Assembly (NCBI GenBank): GCA_049975345.1
Contig: JBNGDP010000007.1
Location: 1-64,000, forward strand
Length of the DNA: 64,000 nt
Direction of reading: 5' to 3'
Origin: Oceanipulchritudo sp049975345
GTDB taxonomy: Bacteria; Verrucomicrobiota; Verrucomicrobiia; Opitutales; Oceanipulchritudinaceae
Shown here: positions 24,350-31,973 of the stretch, piece after piece
Position numbering within the stretch: position 1 is the stretch's first letter
How the letters are laid out: the number at the start of each line of letters is the position of its first letter
Translations under genes and position numbers: made by a program
The notes under the pieces: generated by a model
The model's input: the letters and a program-made list of their open reading frames with translations, nothing else
Told to the model about the DNA's origin: nothing
Databases searched by the model: none

Positions 24350-26113
24350 TCAGTCATTCTTCACAACAAAGGGTTCCCAGTTTTCCGGTTTGCGGATGGC
24401 CAGGTAGGGAATCAGCTTGTTCCCGACGGAACGGAAGACGGGAGCGGCGACCACCCCGCCATAGGCCGGGCCGCTGACCTGCGCGTCATCCACAACGACC
24501 GTGATGACGACCTCCGGCTTGTCCGCCGGAAAAAAACCGCTGAAGGAAGCCACGTGGTGCTCGGGGCTGTACTGGCCTGAAACCAGCTTGCGGCTGGTCC
24601 CCGTCTTGCCCGCGACCGCGTATCCCGGCAGATCGGCCTTGCGGGCGGTCCCCTCGGAACTGACCACCTGCGAGAGCATCTGCTTCATGTGCCGGGCCGT
24701 CGTCGGGGAGAGCACCCGGACTCCCTTGGCGGGATCCAGGGGCAGCACCGTATCGCCCTCCTTATCCTGCACGCCTTTGAGAATTTTGGGGTGGAGCCGG
24801 ACCCCGTCGTTGGCAATGGTCGCCATGGCCAGATGGACCTGCATCGGGGTGGCCGCAACCGCATACCCCGTCGGCAGGCGGCTGATGGTGAGGCCGTCCC
24901 AATCCTCCACCGGCATGAGGGTGCCGGGAGCTTCCCCGGCCAGGGGCCAGCCGACCGGTTGGCCGAAGCCGAAGCGCCGGGCGTACCCGTACAGGCGCTC
25001 TTCACCCAGTTGCATCCCGATCTGGGCCGCCCCCCGGTTGCTGGACTTTGCCACGACCGTTCGCAGGGGGACCCGACCGATGTTCCGGTGGTCGTCCGGC
25101 AGGTCGATCTCGCGGCCCTTGTACGCGGCCCGTTCCAGGCCGCAATTGATGATCGTGTCCGGACCCAGCAATCCCTCCTCGAGGGCCGCCGAAACCGGTA
25201 CGATCTTGAAGGTCGATCCCGGCTCGTACTGGTCCGAGAGGGCGCGGTTGCGCTGGTTCTCAATGGGAAATTCCCAGAACTCGTTCGGGTCGAACGTCGG
25301 ATAATTGGCCAGCCCGAGGATCTCCCCCGTGGAGGGATCGGAAACAATGATGCTGGCCCAGCCCGGATTCTTCTCCCTCACCAGTTCCTGCAGCGATGAT
25401 TCGATGGCGGACTGGACGAAAAGGTCGATGGTCAGCTGCACGTTCAGCCCGTCCCGGGGATCCACCTCGCGGTCCCGGAAGGCCGCCAGCTCCTGCCGGT
25501 TGCCGTCGACCTCGGTTTCCCGCCAGCCGGACTGCCCCTTCAGGTAATAGTCAAGGGCCTGCTCCACACCCATGACCGGCGTCTGCTCCTTGTTGATGTA
25601 CCCGATGAGGTGGGCCCCCAGTTCCCCTCCCGGATAGTATCGCTCGTAGCGACGGTTTCCATACACGCCCTTGATCCCGAGATCCTTCACACGGGTGTAC
25701 AGTTCCTCGTCGATCTCCGCCAGGGGCACCCAGCGCACCGCGCGGGGACGGCCCCCGCTGTCGATGCGCTCGCGCCGCCCCAGCAGTTCCATCATTTCGT
25801 CGAACGGCATGTCCAGGATTCCGGCCAGAAGGAGCAGCCTGTCCTGTTTCGAGAAATCAAGGACCTGCGGGTCCGCGCCGAGGGCGACCCGCGTCCGGGT
25901 CCCGGCCAGCAGGTTGCCGTTGCGGTCCAGGACGTCACCGCGGCGGGCTTCAATGCGCACAAGGCGCTTGCGGATGGATTCAACCTCCCGGACAATCGTC
26001 CCGGCCTGCAGGACATGGAGAAAGAAAAGCCGTCCTCCAAGGAGCAGGAAACCGGTCGCCACCAGAAGGGTGCATAAATGGAAACGCCCTTGTTTGACGC
26101 ATACCTTCGACAT
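24350..26113 (-). CDS. ftsI: division transpeptidase FtsI (PBP3)
   Basis: This class B penicillin-binding protein cross-links septal peptidoglycan with FtsW. Its 587 residues comprise a short cytoplasmic tail, one transmembrane helix (about 13-36), a dimerization domain starting 'RRGDVLDRNGNLLAGT', and the transpeptidase domain with S-x-x-K 'PGSTFKIV', S-x-N 'KSSNRG' and 'GKTGTS'. No PASTA domains follow, as in Proteobacteria. Start ATG 26113 shares a base with the ftsL stop. Confidence 0.95.
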   Translation of the reverse strand: MSKVCVKQGRFHLCTLLVATGFLLLGGRLFFLHVLQAGTIVREVESIRKRLVRIEARRGDVLDRNGNLLAGTRTRVALGADPQVLDFSKQDRLLLLAGILDMPFDEMMELLGRRERIDSGGRPRAVRWVPLAEIDEELYTRVKDLGIKGVYGNRRYERYYPGGELGAHLIGYINKEQTPVMGVEQALDYYLKGQSGWRETEVDGNRQELAAFRDREVDPRDGLNVQLTIDLFVQSAIESSLQELVREKNPGWASIIVSDPSTGEILGLANYPTFDPNEFWEFPIENQRNRALSDQYEPGSTFKIVPVSAALEEGLLGPDTIINCGLERAAYKGREIDLPDDHRNIGRVPLRTVVAKSSNRGAAQIGMQLGEERLYGYARRFGFGQPVGWPLAGEAPGTLMPVEDWDGLTISRLPTGYAVAATPMQVHLAMATIANDGVRLHPKILKGVQDKEGDTVLPLDPAKGVRVLSPTTARHMKQMLSQVVSSEGTARKADLPGYAVAGKTGTSRKLVSGQYSPEHHVASFSGFFPADKPEVVITVVVDDAQVSGPAYGGVVAAPVFRSVGNKLIPYLAIRKPENWEPFVVKND

Positions 26114-26538
26114 CAATCAATCGGCGTTAGGGATTCCATAACGGCCAGATCGATCGAGTAGCGGAAGGGGTCCCTGTGTTCCTGCCGGGACCCTTTCCGC
26201 CCATCCTCCGGACGGGCCCGCGGAAAGGGCCGGTAACCCTCCATGTACACAATCTGGTCGGCGTGAGGCGGACGCAGATTCAGGCCCCGGCGCCGGATCT
26301 CCCGTTCCAGGTAAAGGGGCTGGTGGATCCTGGCGATCTTGCCGTCGAGATATTCCAGACGCTCCTTCTCCTTGGAAATTTTCGTTTCCAGCGAACGTGT
26401 TGCCTGGGCCGTGTACTCGATTCTTTGGCGCAACCAGAGCAGGCCCAGGCAACCGCTCACCGTAACCACTGCAAGCACGACAAGCAGTGACAAAATCTGT
26501 TTGTACAAAAGGGTTTCCTTCTCGATCAGTGGGCTCAT
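26113..26538 (-). CDS. ftsL: FtsL-like bitopic division protein
   Basis: This 141-residue protein has a short N-terminus, one transmembrane helix ('ILSLLVVLAVVTVSGCLGLLWL', about 15-36) and a coiled coil ('RSLETKISKEKERLEYLDGKIARI'), the architecture of FtsL, which forms the FtsQLB complex. Sequence conservation is poor in this family; the call rests on topology and the slot between rsmH and ftsI. The C-terminal ~50 residues are basic and longer than in E. coli. It overlaps rsmH by four bases and ftsI by one. Confidence 0.75.
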   Translation of the reverse strand: MSPLIEKETLLYKQILSLLVVLAVVTVSGCLGLLWLRQRIEYTAQATRSLETKISKEKERLEYLDGKIARIHQPLYLEREIRRRGLNLRPPHADQIVYMEGYRPFPRARPEDGRKGSRQEHRDPFRYSIDLAVMESLTPID

Positions 26539-27476
26539 GCCGCTTTCCTTTCTTTTTCCAGGACCCGCAGCTTGGCAGAGCGGGAACGTGGATTGCGCTG
26601 CTGTTCTTCGGGACCGGCCGTCACCGGCTTGCGGGTGAGGATCTTCGCCCGGTGGATGCGGAACTGCCCGGGAAGCGAATCCCCGGCATGCTCGGGCTGG
26701 CCCGCCATGCGGCGGAAAAACCGCTTCACGAGGCGATCCTCGAGGGAATGGAAACTGATGGCCGCCAGGCGCCCCCCGTCCCGCAGCTTCTCGAAGGCCA
26801 CCGGAAGAGCTTCCTCGATCACCGTCAATTCCCGGTTCACGGCGATGCGGACGCCCTGGAACGTGCGGGTTGCGGGATGGATGCGGTCCCCGGGACGCCG
26901 CCTGCCGACCGCTTCCTCGACCATGCGGGCAAAGGAAAGGGTGCGCTCCAGCTGCCCGGTCCCCCGGGCCGATTCAATAGCCGTCACCACGCGGCGCCAG
27001 CGGGGTTCCTCCCCGAAGGTGCGGACGGCCTCCACCAGCTCCTCACGGGCGGCGGTTTCCAGGAACCGGCTCGCCGGAATCCCCTCCTCCGGGTTCAACC
27101 GCATGTCCAGGGGCCCGTCCTCCCGGAAGGAAAATCCCCGCTCCGGCTGGTCAAAGTGGTGGGAGCTGACCCCGAAATCAAAAAGGACGCCGATGAAGCC
27201 GGATTCCTCCAGCTGCTCCAGGTCCTCAAAATTGAGGTGATGAAGGGTCAGCCGGCCGGGATAGGCGGCCTCCAGCTGCCGCCCGCGGGAAATGGCCTCG
27301 GGATCCCAGTCGAGGCCCACCACCTGGTTGCGGCGGTCCGCCTCAAGAATGGCACGGGAATGCCCCCCTCCCCCGAATGTCGCATCGAGGTAGGTGCCCC
27401 AGCGGTCCCCCGCCAGGTAGGTCATTACCGGCTCCATCAAAACCGGCTCGTGTCCGTGGGCATTCCCGTTAACCAC
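26535..27476 (-). CDS. rsmH: 16S rRNA m4C1402 methyltransferase RsmH (MraW)
   Basis: RsmH methylates N4 of C1402 in 16S rRNA using S-adenosylmethionine. Family motifs are 'HEPVLMEPVMTYL', SAM-binding 'YLDATFGGGGHSRAIL', 'GVLFDFGVSSHHFDQPERGFSFREDGPLDMRL', 'NRELTVIEEALP' and 'AISFHSLEDRLVKRFF'. A GTG at 27476 (VVNGNAHGHEPVL) gives 313 residues, the usual length. A TTG at 27500, which would overlap the upstream small ORF, is possible. Confidence 0.95.
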   Translation of the reverse strand: MVNGNAHGHEPVLMEPVMTYLAGDRWGTYLDATFGGGGHSRAILEADRRNQVVGLDWDPEAISRGRQLEAAYPGRLTLHHLNFEDLEQLEESGFIGVLFDFGVSSHHFDQPERGFSFREDGPLDMRLNPEEGIPASRFLETAAREELVEAVRTFGEEPRWRRVVTAIESARGTGQLERTLSFARMVEEAVGRRRPGDRIHPATRTFQGVRIAVNRELTVIEEALPVAFEKLRDGGRLAAISFHSLEDRLVKRFFRRMAGQPEHAGDSLPGQFRIHRAKILTRKPVTAGPEEQQRNPRSRSAKLRVLEKERKAA

Positions 27477-27496
27477 TCTCTCAACCCCTCTCTCTC

Positions 27497-27715
27497 TCAA
27501 CCTTTTCGTAAAGCGTGCCAGACCTGGAGCCAACCGGCCTTGCCCCGGTTGATTTTCGGGGCGTGGGCCCGCTGCCGCCGGTAAAGGGCTTCGCCAAGGA
27601 CCCCGTCCAGTCCCATGTTCAGCTTCGGCAACTGGGGGATATTCCAGGAGGAGTAGTGCCGCGGTTCCCCGCTGTTCAACACCCCGCTCTGCATCAGTTG
27701 TTCGGTCTTCATCAT
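27497..27715 (-). CDS. small basic protein between mraZ and rsmH
   Basis: This 72-residue ORF is not recognised as any family. It is basic (many Arg/Lys), has no membrane segment, and contains 'YSSWNIPQLPKLNMGLDGVLGEALYRRQRAHAPK'. Support for coding: two tandem ATGs preceded by AGGA at good spacing (ACAGGAAAACGATGATG), a compact fit between mraZ (25 bp) and rsmH (20 bp), and the same strand. A regulatory or division-related role is possible only by context. Confidence 0.6.
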   Translation of the reverse strand: MMKTEQLMQSGVLNSGEPRHYSSWNIPQLPKLNMGLDGVLGEALYRRQRAHAPKINRGKAGWLQVWHALRKG

Positions 27716-27740
27716 CGTTTTCCTGTCTGTTTTTCAGTCC

Positions 27741-28166
27741 TCAGATTCCCATTTCGGCCATCGCCTCAAGGAGGTTGAATTCCTCCTCCTCGGTTTCCCG
27801 GCGCCCGGCGTCCCAAATTTGGAAATAGTGCCCCAGCCCGATCAGGCTGACTTGCTTCCTGATGCCCGCATGGTCCTTCAGCGAGTCCGGCAACAGGATC
27901 CGCCCCTGCTTGTCGCATCCAAACTTGTGGGCCCCCCCGAACAGTTTCCGCAAGGTCGCCACCCCCCGCACATTGCTCTGCTGGATCTCCCGCGCTTTCT
28001 CCAGCAGGGACTCCGTCATGTGCGGCGGATAGACCACGATGCACCCCTCCGGATGCGGCCAGGCAAAATAGTAGCTCCCGTCGTCCCCGGCCACCCGCCA
28101 GCTCGAGGGAACCGTCACCCGGTTGCGCGCGTCCAGCTGATGCACGAACTCCCCGACGTACGCCAT
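27741..28166 (-). CDS. mraZ: transcriptional regulator MraZ
   Basis: MraZ binds repeats in front of its own operon and represses dcw transcription. The 141-residue protein has two SpoVT/AbrB-like halves: 'YVGEFVHQLDARNRVTVPSSWR' and 'FGCDKQGRILLPDSLKDHAGI', each with the D-x-x-(N/G)-R-(V/I) motif. Start ATG 28166 has AGGA eight bases upstream and gives the usual length; an ATG at 28187 would add seven residues. It is first in the operon, and its likely operator lies 39-73 bp upstream. Confidence 0.94.
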   Translation of the reverse strand: MAYVGEFVHQLDARNRVTVPSSWRVAGDDGSYYFAWPHPEGCIVVYPPHMTESLLEKAREIQQSNVRGVATLRKLFGGAHKFGCDKQGRILLPDSLKDHAGIRKQVSLIGLGHYFQIWDAGRRETEEEEFNLLEAMAEMGI

Positions 28167-28204
28167 TGTGAATCCTCGCTCGCTCATCAACTGCCCCTCA
28201 TGCT

Positions 28205-28249
28205 CTCCACTTTCGCCCATTTCTTGACATTTCACCCCATTCTGGTCAA
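28205..28249 (-). promoter_or_regulatory. MraZ box and putative dcw promoter
   Basis: On the minus strand four 5-mers lie exactly 10 bp apart: TGGGG (28239-28235), TGTCA (28229-28225), TGGGC (28219-28215) and TGGAG (28209-28205). Known MraZ operators are TGGGN repeats spaced by 5 bp, that is a 10-bp period. A TTGACC hexamer (28249-28244) just upstream could be the -35 element, placing the repeats over the promoter. The -10 is not clear. Confidence 0.72.
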
Positions 28250-28301
28250 GCCCGATCTCAGGATTTTCAGTAAGTTTTTCTGCGTAACTTTTTGAAAAAG
28301 A

Positions 28302-28333
28302 ACCGGTTACTCGGCTTATTCACCGGTTATTCA
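28302..28333. promoter_or_regulatory. paired ACCGGTTA repeats, spacing 20 bp
   Basis: ACCGGTTAC (28302-28310) and ACCGGTTAT (28322-28330) are direct repeats exactly 20 bp apart, each followed by TC and each containing the palindrome ACCGGT. They lie in the 418-bp divergent region between mraZ and tlyA. The rest of that region (28334-28584) shows small hairpins such as ATTACCCACAGTAAT but no gene. A second regulator site for one of the two divergent units is possible. Confidence 0.4.
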
Positions 28334-28584
28334 CACTCCGCGGACCCAGTCCGGGCGGGGAAGGGAAAGCAATCCAGGCGACGGGGGGCGGGATTATTAA
28401 AACCGCAACATGTTCATTATTAACTACTTAAACACAAAAATAAAAAAGGGCACACGGATTGGTAAATCCGGATTGGCGGATATTACGGCTGCTCCAATGA
28501 TAATTACCCACAGTAATGGGGAAGCGGGAGCGGGGGTGCAGGGAGCGGGGCAATTGACAACGGGCGGGAATTGGGAGGAAATTC

Positions 28585-29352
28585 ATGGAAGAAATGGGAA
28601 AAAAGCGGAAACGGCTGGATGAATTGCTGGTGGAACGGGGACTTGCGGAGAGCCGGAGCCGGGCGAAGGCCTTGATTCTTTCGGGGAGGGTGCGCAGCGG
28701 GACGGAGGTCCTGGACAAGGCGGGGAAGGAGTTTCCGGTGGAAATCGACCTCGCGCTGGAGGAGGGAGGGCGCTACGTGTCGCGCGGGGCGGAAAAGCTG
28801 GCCGGATATTTCCGGTCGCACCCGTGGCCGGTGGAGGGGAAGCGTTTTCTGGACATCGGGGCCTCGACGGGCGGGTTCAGTGACTACCTGCTGCAGGCGG
28901 GGGCGAGGGAGGGGACCTGTGTGGATGTGGGTCATGGACAGCTGCATTACAAGCTCCGGGAGGACCCGAGGATCATCAACCTCGAACGGGTGAACGCGCG
29001 CCACCTCAAGGCCGGCCAGCTGCCCCATTCCGCCTACCCGCTGGTGGTCATGGACCTCTCCTTCATCTCCCTGCGGCTGATCCTTCCGGTGGGGTGGGCA
29101 TTCCTGGAGGAAGGTGGGCTGCTTGTGGCGCTGATCAAGCCGCAGTTCGAGGCCGGCAAGGAGGAGGCCGACCGGTTCCGGGGGGTCATCACGGATGAAT
29201 CCATCCGGCAGAGGATCCTGGGGGAGGTGCTGGGTTTTGCGGAGCGGAACCTTGCCGGGAGCCGGCTGGAGGGCTGGTGCGAATCGCCCTTGGCGGGCAT
29301 GAACGGCAACCGGGAGTACCTTGCGGGCTGGGTCCGGAGCCCGGCGGGTTAA
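28585..29352 (+). CDS. tlyA: TlyA-family rRNA 2'-O-methyltransferase
   Basis: TlyA methylates ribosomal RNA riboses (family role; often annotated hemolysin A). The 255-residue protein has an N-terminal S4 RNA-binding domain ('KRLDELLVERGLAESRSRAKALILSGRVRSG', about 9-39) and a Rossmann methyltransferase domain with 'KRFLDIGASTGGFSDYLL', 'VVMDLSFISLRLILP' and 'ALIKPQFEAGKEE'. GGAGGAA precedes the ATG at good distance. nadK follows 37 bp downstream, an association often seen in bacteria. Confidence 0.93.
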   Translation: MEEMGKKRKRLDELLVERGLAESRSRAKALILSGRVRSGTEVLDKAGKEFPVEIDLALEEGGRYVSRGAEKLAGYFRSHPWPVEGKRFLDIGASTGGFSDYLLQAGAREGTCVDVGHGQLHYKLREDPRIINLERVNARHLKAGQLPHSAYPLVVMDLSFISLRLILPVGWAFLEEGGLLVALIKPQFEAGKEEADRFRGVITDESIRQRILGEVLGFAERNLAGSRLEGWCESPLAGMNGNREYLAGWVRSPAG

Positions 29353-29389
29353 CTTGACTTTGCCGGCCGCCGGAATCGTACTACGGGCC

Positions 29390-30238
29390 ATGGGGCGGCT
29401 GAAAAAGATCCTCATCGTGGTGAACCGCAACAAGCCGGGGGCCGAAGACTTGGCGGCGGCCCTCGCCTCCATTGCGCAAAAGGAAAGGGTTTCGGCGGAA
29501 GTGACGGCCGAATTCCCCCTGCCGGATGAAGCCATGCCCGGCCGCGACCTCTGCCTTGTGGTGGGAGGGGACGGCACCCTTCTGGGCGTGGTGGAGCCGG
29601 CCTCGCGCTGGCGCGTCCCGGTTCTGGGGGTCAACCTCGGTCGCCTTGGATTCATGGCCAGCTTTTCCCCGGAGGAAACCAGGGATTGCTTCAGGGAGAT
29701 TCTGAACGGGACCTTCACGTGCCGCGACCTGTCCGTCTTCTGCTGCGAAAGCCCAGGGCAGGAGCCCGTGCACGCCCTCAATGATGTCGTCATCAAGGCG
29801 CGGTCCTCGCGCCTGATCCGCCTGGAGGTGCATTGCGAGGACGAGCTCATGAACACCTACCATGCGGACGGGATGATCTTCGCCACCCCCACCGGATCGA
29901 CGGCCTACAACCTGTCCGCGGGTGGTCCCATCGTCCATCCCTCGGCCCGGGTGATGGTGGCCACACCGATCAATCCCCACACCCTTTCCAACCGCGCCAT
30001 CGTTCTCGACGATTCACATGTTCTCATGGTGCACCTTCTGGGCGAACCGGCGGACGTGCAGATCTCCGCGGACGGACGGGAAATTTTCGGTCCCGTGCCG
30101 AAATTCCCGATACAGGTCCGGATCCAGCCGGAACGCTCCTTCCGTCTCGTTCAGCCGGAGGGCTACTCCCATTACTATGTTCTGCGCAACAAGCTGCGCT
30201 GGACCGGCGATGCGGTCTTCTCGAGGCCGAAGGGGTAA
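29390..30238 (+). CDS. nadK: NAD kinase
   Basis: This enzyme phosphorylates NAD to NADP in the cytosol. The 282-residue protein carries 'VVGGDGTLLGVV' (the GGDG catalytic loop), 'GVNLGRLGFMA', 'ALNDVVIK' and 'ATPTGSTAYNLSAGGPIVHP', the complete NadK signature set. ATG 29390 begins two residues before the conserved first strand ('KKILIVVNRNK'). It probably forms a short operon with tlyA. Confidence 0.95.
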   Translation: MGRLKKILIVVNRNKPGAEDLAAALASIAQKERVSAEVTAEFPLPDEAMPGRDLCLVVGGDGTLLGVVEPASRWRVPVLGVNLGRLGFMASFSPEETRDCFREILNGTFTCRDLSVFCCESPGQEPVHALNDVVIKARSSRLIRLEVHCEDELMNTYHADGMIFATPTGSTAYNLSAGGPIVHPSARVMVATPINPHTLSNRAIVLDDSHVLMVHLLGEPADVQISADGREIFGPVPKFPIQVRIQPERSFRLVQPEGYSHYYVLRNKLRWTGDAVFSRPKG

Positions 30239-30282
30239 TTTCCGCACCCCCAAAGAGGCCCGACGTCAGGGCCGATCCGATG

Positions 30283-30345
30283 GTAGCCGTGGCTGAGCCC
30301 CGCCGGAGCGCAGCGGAGGCGCGGGCGAGGCCACGGTTGGCAATA
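30283..30345. repeat. large GC-rich palindromic repeat
   Basis: GCCGTGGCTGAGCCCCGCC (30286-30304) pairs imperfectly with GGCGCGGGCGAGGCCACGGT (about 30317-30336). The loop contains GGAGCGCAGCGGA. It resembles REP-like repeats. The stretch 30346-30473 has further GC-rich short repeats ('GGAGCCGCGTAGCGGCGATTC') and no gene. Confidence 0.5.
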
Positions 30346-30473
30346 AAACAGGTTGGAGCCGCGTAGCGGCGATTCGATACAAGGCCCCGCCAAATACCTG
30401 CCGTTTCGCTCGCCGCCACGCGGCTCACATTTTAAGTCAGAGCATGAAAATTTGCGGCCCTCAAGGCGCTTCC

Positions 30474-30959
30474 CTACCGCGCCGGCACCCCCAGCGGCTC
30501 GGGATTGAGCAGCATGATGGCTATGGCCACGCTGTAGAGAATCAACCCGGCGAAAAGGATGTAGCCACCCCGCCGGTAGGCGGCCGTCTTGAGGTTGCGC
30601 CGCTCGATGACGCTGGTCACGGTCTGCTCGCTGGATGGCTGGAGCCGCTGGGTGGCCCAGCGCAGGGTCATCACGGAATGGTAAATGTAGAGGGCGCAAA
30701 TGATGACCACCGCCAGCCCCGCGACGATGAAGGCCTGGGCCAAGGTGTTGGTTCCCGCGATCAGTCGCCCCGAGAATCCGGTCACCGTGACAACGATCCC
30801 GCAGAAACTGAACAGGACCTGGGCGCGGTTGTGGAGGGTGTTGAACTGCCGCTCGAGCACCTGCATGGCCTGGAGAAGGCTGCCGTCGCACATGGCAAGG
30901 ATCCGCGTGGACTCGGTTTTGCTGTCCATGATCGGGGCATTCGGAAATTCGCTTTTCAT
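30474..30959 (-). CDS. three-helix membrane protein of unknown function
   Basis: This is a 161-residue protein of no recognised family. A cytosolic helical segment (about 18-46, 'SLLQAMQVLERQFNTLHNRAQ') is followed by three predicted transmembrane helices at about 47-63, 74-96 and 131-151. The short helix followed by membrane spans loosely recalls Pycsar effector/DUF5706-type proteins, but nothing here proves it and no cyclase partner is adjacent. It diverges from the acyltransferase gene with only 43 bp between starts, so promoters overlap. Confidence 0.75.
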   Translation of the reverse strand: MKSEFPNAPIMDSKTESTRILAMCDGSLLQAMQVLERQFNTLHNRAQVLFSFCGIVVTVTGFSGRLIAGTNTLAQAFIVAGLAVVIICALYIYHSVMTLRWATQRLQPSSEQTVTSVIERRNLKTAAYRRGGYILFAGLILYSVAIAIMLLNPEPLGVPAR

Positions 30960-31002
30960 GATGGATGAACTGCGTAAGGATTCCCCCCTTTCCTGACAAG
31001 CC

Positions 31003-31713
31003 ATGAAACGCACCGCGGCAGAACCCCACGACCCATGGAACACCAGGCGCCGCGTTGTTCATGAATTGAAGGGATGGCAATGGCTGGCCTATTATCCCGC
31101 CTCCTGGGGGCTGCGCCTGCTTTTCCTGACCTGGCGTTTCCGGGTACCCCCGGAGGGGCGGAAGATCCTTCGCGAAACCGCCTCGCCGCGGTTGATCGTG
31201 ATGTGGCACAACCGCACCCTGGTGGCGGTGGAAATGCTGCTTCGCTTCTTCGATCCTCCGTCGGTGGCCTGCATGATCAGCCCGAGCCGGATGGCCGCCT
31301 GGGAAGCGGCCTTTTTCCGGAAACTCGGCTTCCGGGTCGTGCGCGGGTCAACCACCCGCCGCAGCGTGCAGGCGGGGATCGAACTGGTGCGCGCCCTGCG
31401 GGATGGCCGGGATGCGGGCCTCACCCCGGATGGGCCCTCCGGCCCGCTGTATTCCTTTCAGGAGGGGGCCCTGGCCATCGCCAGGAAAGCCGGCGTGCCG
31501 ATCCTGCTCATTGTCCCCAACAGCCGTGCCGCCTGGAGGCCGCGCACCTGGGACCGTCACCTCGTCCCGCTTCCCTTTGCCCGGATCGAGTTGCGGATGC
31601 GCGTCATTCATCCCGGCGACCCGGTCTGGGGTCGGAAAAATCCCGAGGCCGCGTCCGAATTGCGGCGGGTTTGCCTTGAGATGACCGAAGATCCCTTTAC
31701 GGTCGAGGAATGA
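31003..31713 (+). CDS. DUF374-family lysophospholipid acyltransferase-like protein
   Basis: This 236-residue protein is of the family related to LpxL/PlsC acyltransferases. It has 'LIVMWHNRTLVAVEML' (the HN catalytic-type motif), 'SPSRMAAWEAAFFRKLGFRVVRGSTTRRSVQAG', and 'AGLTPDGPSGP', which is diagnostic for DUF374. It may acylate an outer-membrane lipid; the acceptor is unknown. Stop overlaps the start of the next small membrane gene in ATGA, so these genes form one operon up to the heparinase-like gene. Confidence 0.87.
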   Translation: MKRTAAEPHDPWNTRRRVVHELKGWQWLAYYPASWGLRLLFLTWRFRVPPEGRKILRETASPRLIVMWHNRTLVAVEMLLRFFDPPSVACMISPSRMAAWEAAFFRKLGFRVVRGSTTRRSVQAGIELVRALRDGRDAGLTPDGPSGPLYSFQEGALAIARKAGVPILLIVPNSRAAWRPRTWDRHLVPLPFARIELRMRVIHPGDPVWGRKNPEAASELRRVCLEMTEDPFTVEE

Positions 31714-31973
31714 ACAAGAAGGACTGGGTCGAAGGCATCCTCTTTGGCGGGTTCCGTCTGATGGGAGCGGCCTGCATGCTGACCGGCCTGCTGGGAGTGG
31801 TCTTTCAACTGATCGACGCCTGGTATCGCTTTGATCCCAATTACCTGGGAAACTTCATCGCGGCGACCGTGTTGAAGCCGTTGATCCTGGTCGCCGCCGG
31901 CCTGCTTCTCCATGCGTTTTCCGGCCGGCTGTCCCGGCGGATGGCAAGGCGGTTCGACCATGGCTCGAAATGA
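31710..31973 (+). CDS. small two-helix membrane protein
   Basis: This 87-residue protein has two hydrophobic segments ('GAACMLTGLLGVVFQLIDAWY' and 'TVLKPLILVAAGLLLHAFSG') and a basic C-terminus. No family is recognised. Coding status is supported by 4-bp overlaps with both neighbours (31710-31713 and 31970-31973), which suggests translational coupling in an acyltransferase-small protein-lyase operon. Confidence 0.8.
   Translation: MNKKDWVEGILFGGFRLMGAACMLTGLLGVVFQLIDAWYRFDPNYLGNFIAATVLKPLILVAAGLLLHAFSGRLSRRMARRFDHGSK

Noticed and set aside
28430..28560. Possible small RNA or tRNA in the mraZ-tlyA gap
   Set aside because: Only short hairpins; no cloverleaf, no T-loop consensus.
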